Assembly: GCA_025965815.1 (NCBI GenBank)
Contig: JAOPWF010000413.1
Location: forward strand, 1-5,257
DNA length: 5,257 nucleotides
Direction: 5' to 3'
Source of the DNA: Mycobacterium sp.
GTDB taxonomy: Bacteria; Actinomycetota; Actinomycetes; Mycobacteriales; Mycobacteriaceae
Every line of letters starts with the position of its first letter. The first letter of the stretch is position 1. Positions 5,073-5,257 of the stretch are shown here, one piece after another. The notes under the pieces were generated by a model. The model did not search any database. It was not told the DNA's origin and worked only from the letters and a program-made list of their open reading frames with translations. The position numbers and the translations under genes were made by a program.

Positions 5073-5257
5073 CGTCTTCGCGAGCCTGGGCCGGCCGACC
5101 AACGGCATCGGGTTGGCCGCGATCAGCTCCGAGGTGTAGAGGAAGGTGCTCAGCACGTTCCAGGTCGACCAGCACCGTTGAATGGTGGCAGCTTCATGGG
5201 TTTCCGCGTACTGCGCGAACGCCGTGCGCATGGTGGCAGTCCGGATTGGACCGCATT
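5064..5257 (-). pseudogene. Tyrosine recombinase/integrase, N-terminal domain fragment
   Basis: The frame is open from the right edge to TAG at 5066-5064, giving 63 residues that include MRTAFAQYAETHEAATIQRC, then WSTWNVLSTFLYTSELIAAN, then PMPLVGRPRLAKTLP. The pattern of a helix with T-x-x-R-x-W-x-x-W-x-x-x-x-x-FL, then L-x-x-NP-x-P-x-V-x-RP-x-x-x-K-x-LP, is the end of the SAM-like core-binding domain of phage-type integrases and XerC/D-like recombinases. The catalytic domain (R-H-R-Y) would follow at once, but the frame stops at the junction with the histidine kinase fragment. The upstream part lies beyond the window. It is either a broken integrase or the edge of an element that recombined here. 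Confidence 0.55.

Noticed and set aside
1..5257. tRNA, rRNA or CRISPR array
   Set aside because: No cloverleaf-like sequence, rRNA motif or regularly spaced repeat was seen on reading through the window.

Overview
The window looks like chromosome or plasmid from a Mycobacterium or close relative. The evidence is high GC, GAF-ANTAR regulators, a haemophore-like secreted protein, a MobF-type relaxase remnant and an IS256-family insertion sequence end. All identifications come from reading the translations; no database search was run.

Layout. Positions 1-180 are the 3' end of an IS256/mutator-family insertion sequence: the transposase C-terminus and a terminal inverted repeat. It abuts, and appears to have cut, a haemophore-like gene on the minus strand (about 461 down to 181). 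That gene is itself joined at its signal peptide to a deleted, frameshifted relaxase/helicase remnant on the same strand (about 945 to 463). So the first 0.95 kb is a chain of three broken genes. Positions 1072-2476 hold an intact two-gene operon on the plus strand: a 74-residue NfeD-like/OB-type protein, then a 379-residue flotillin (SPFH) protein. Converging on it from the minus strand are a small putative lipoprotein (3142-2657) and, upstream of that after a 431-base stretch without a convincing gene, a GAF-ANTAR regulator (4464-3574). Diverging from the regulator is a truncated GAF/HisKA_3 sensor histidine kinase (about 4611-5072) that lacks its start and its ATPase domain. Its end is fused head-on to a truncated tyrosine-recombinase N-terminal domain on the minus strand (5257-5064).

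How it works together. The intact genes are the NfeD-like/flotillin pair (probable membrane-domain scaffold), the lipoprotein (cell envelope) and the GAF-ANTAR protein (ligand-responsive RNA-binding antiterminator). The rest is debris from mobile and conjugative elements, and shows repeated recombination at both edges of the window. I did not find a clearly new multi-gene system. The most interesting points are the flotillin operon, in which neither protein has a visible membrane segment, and the gene-fusion junctions.
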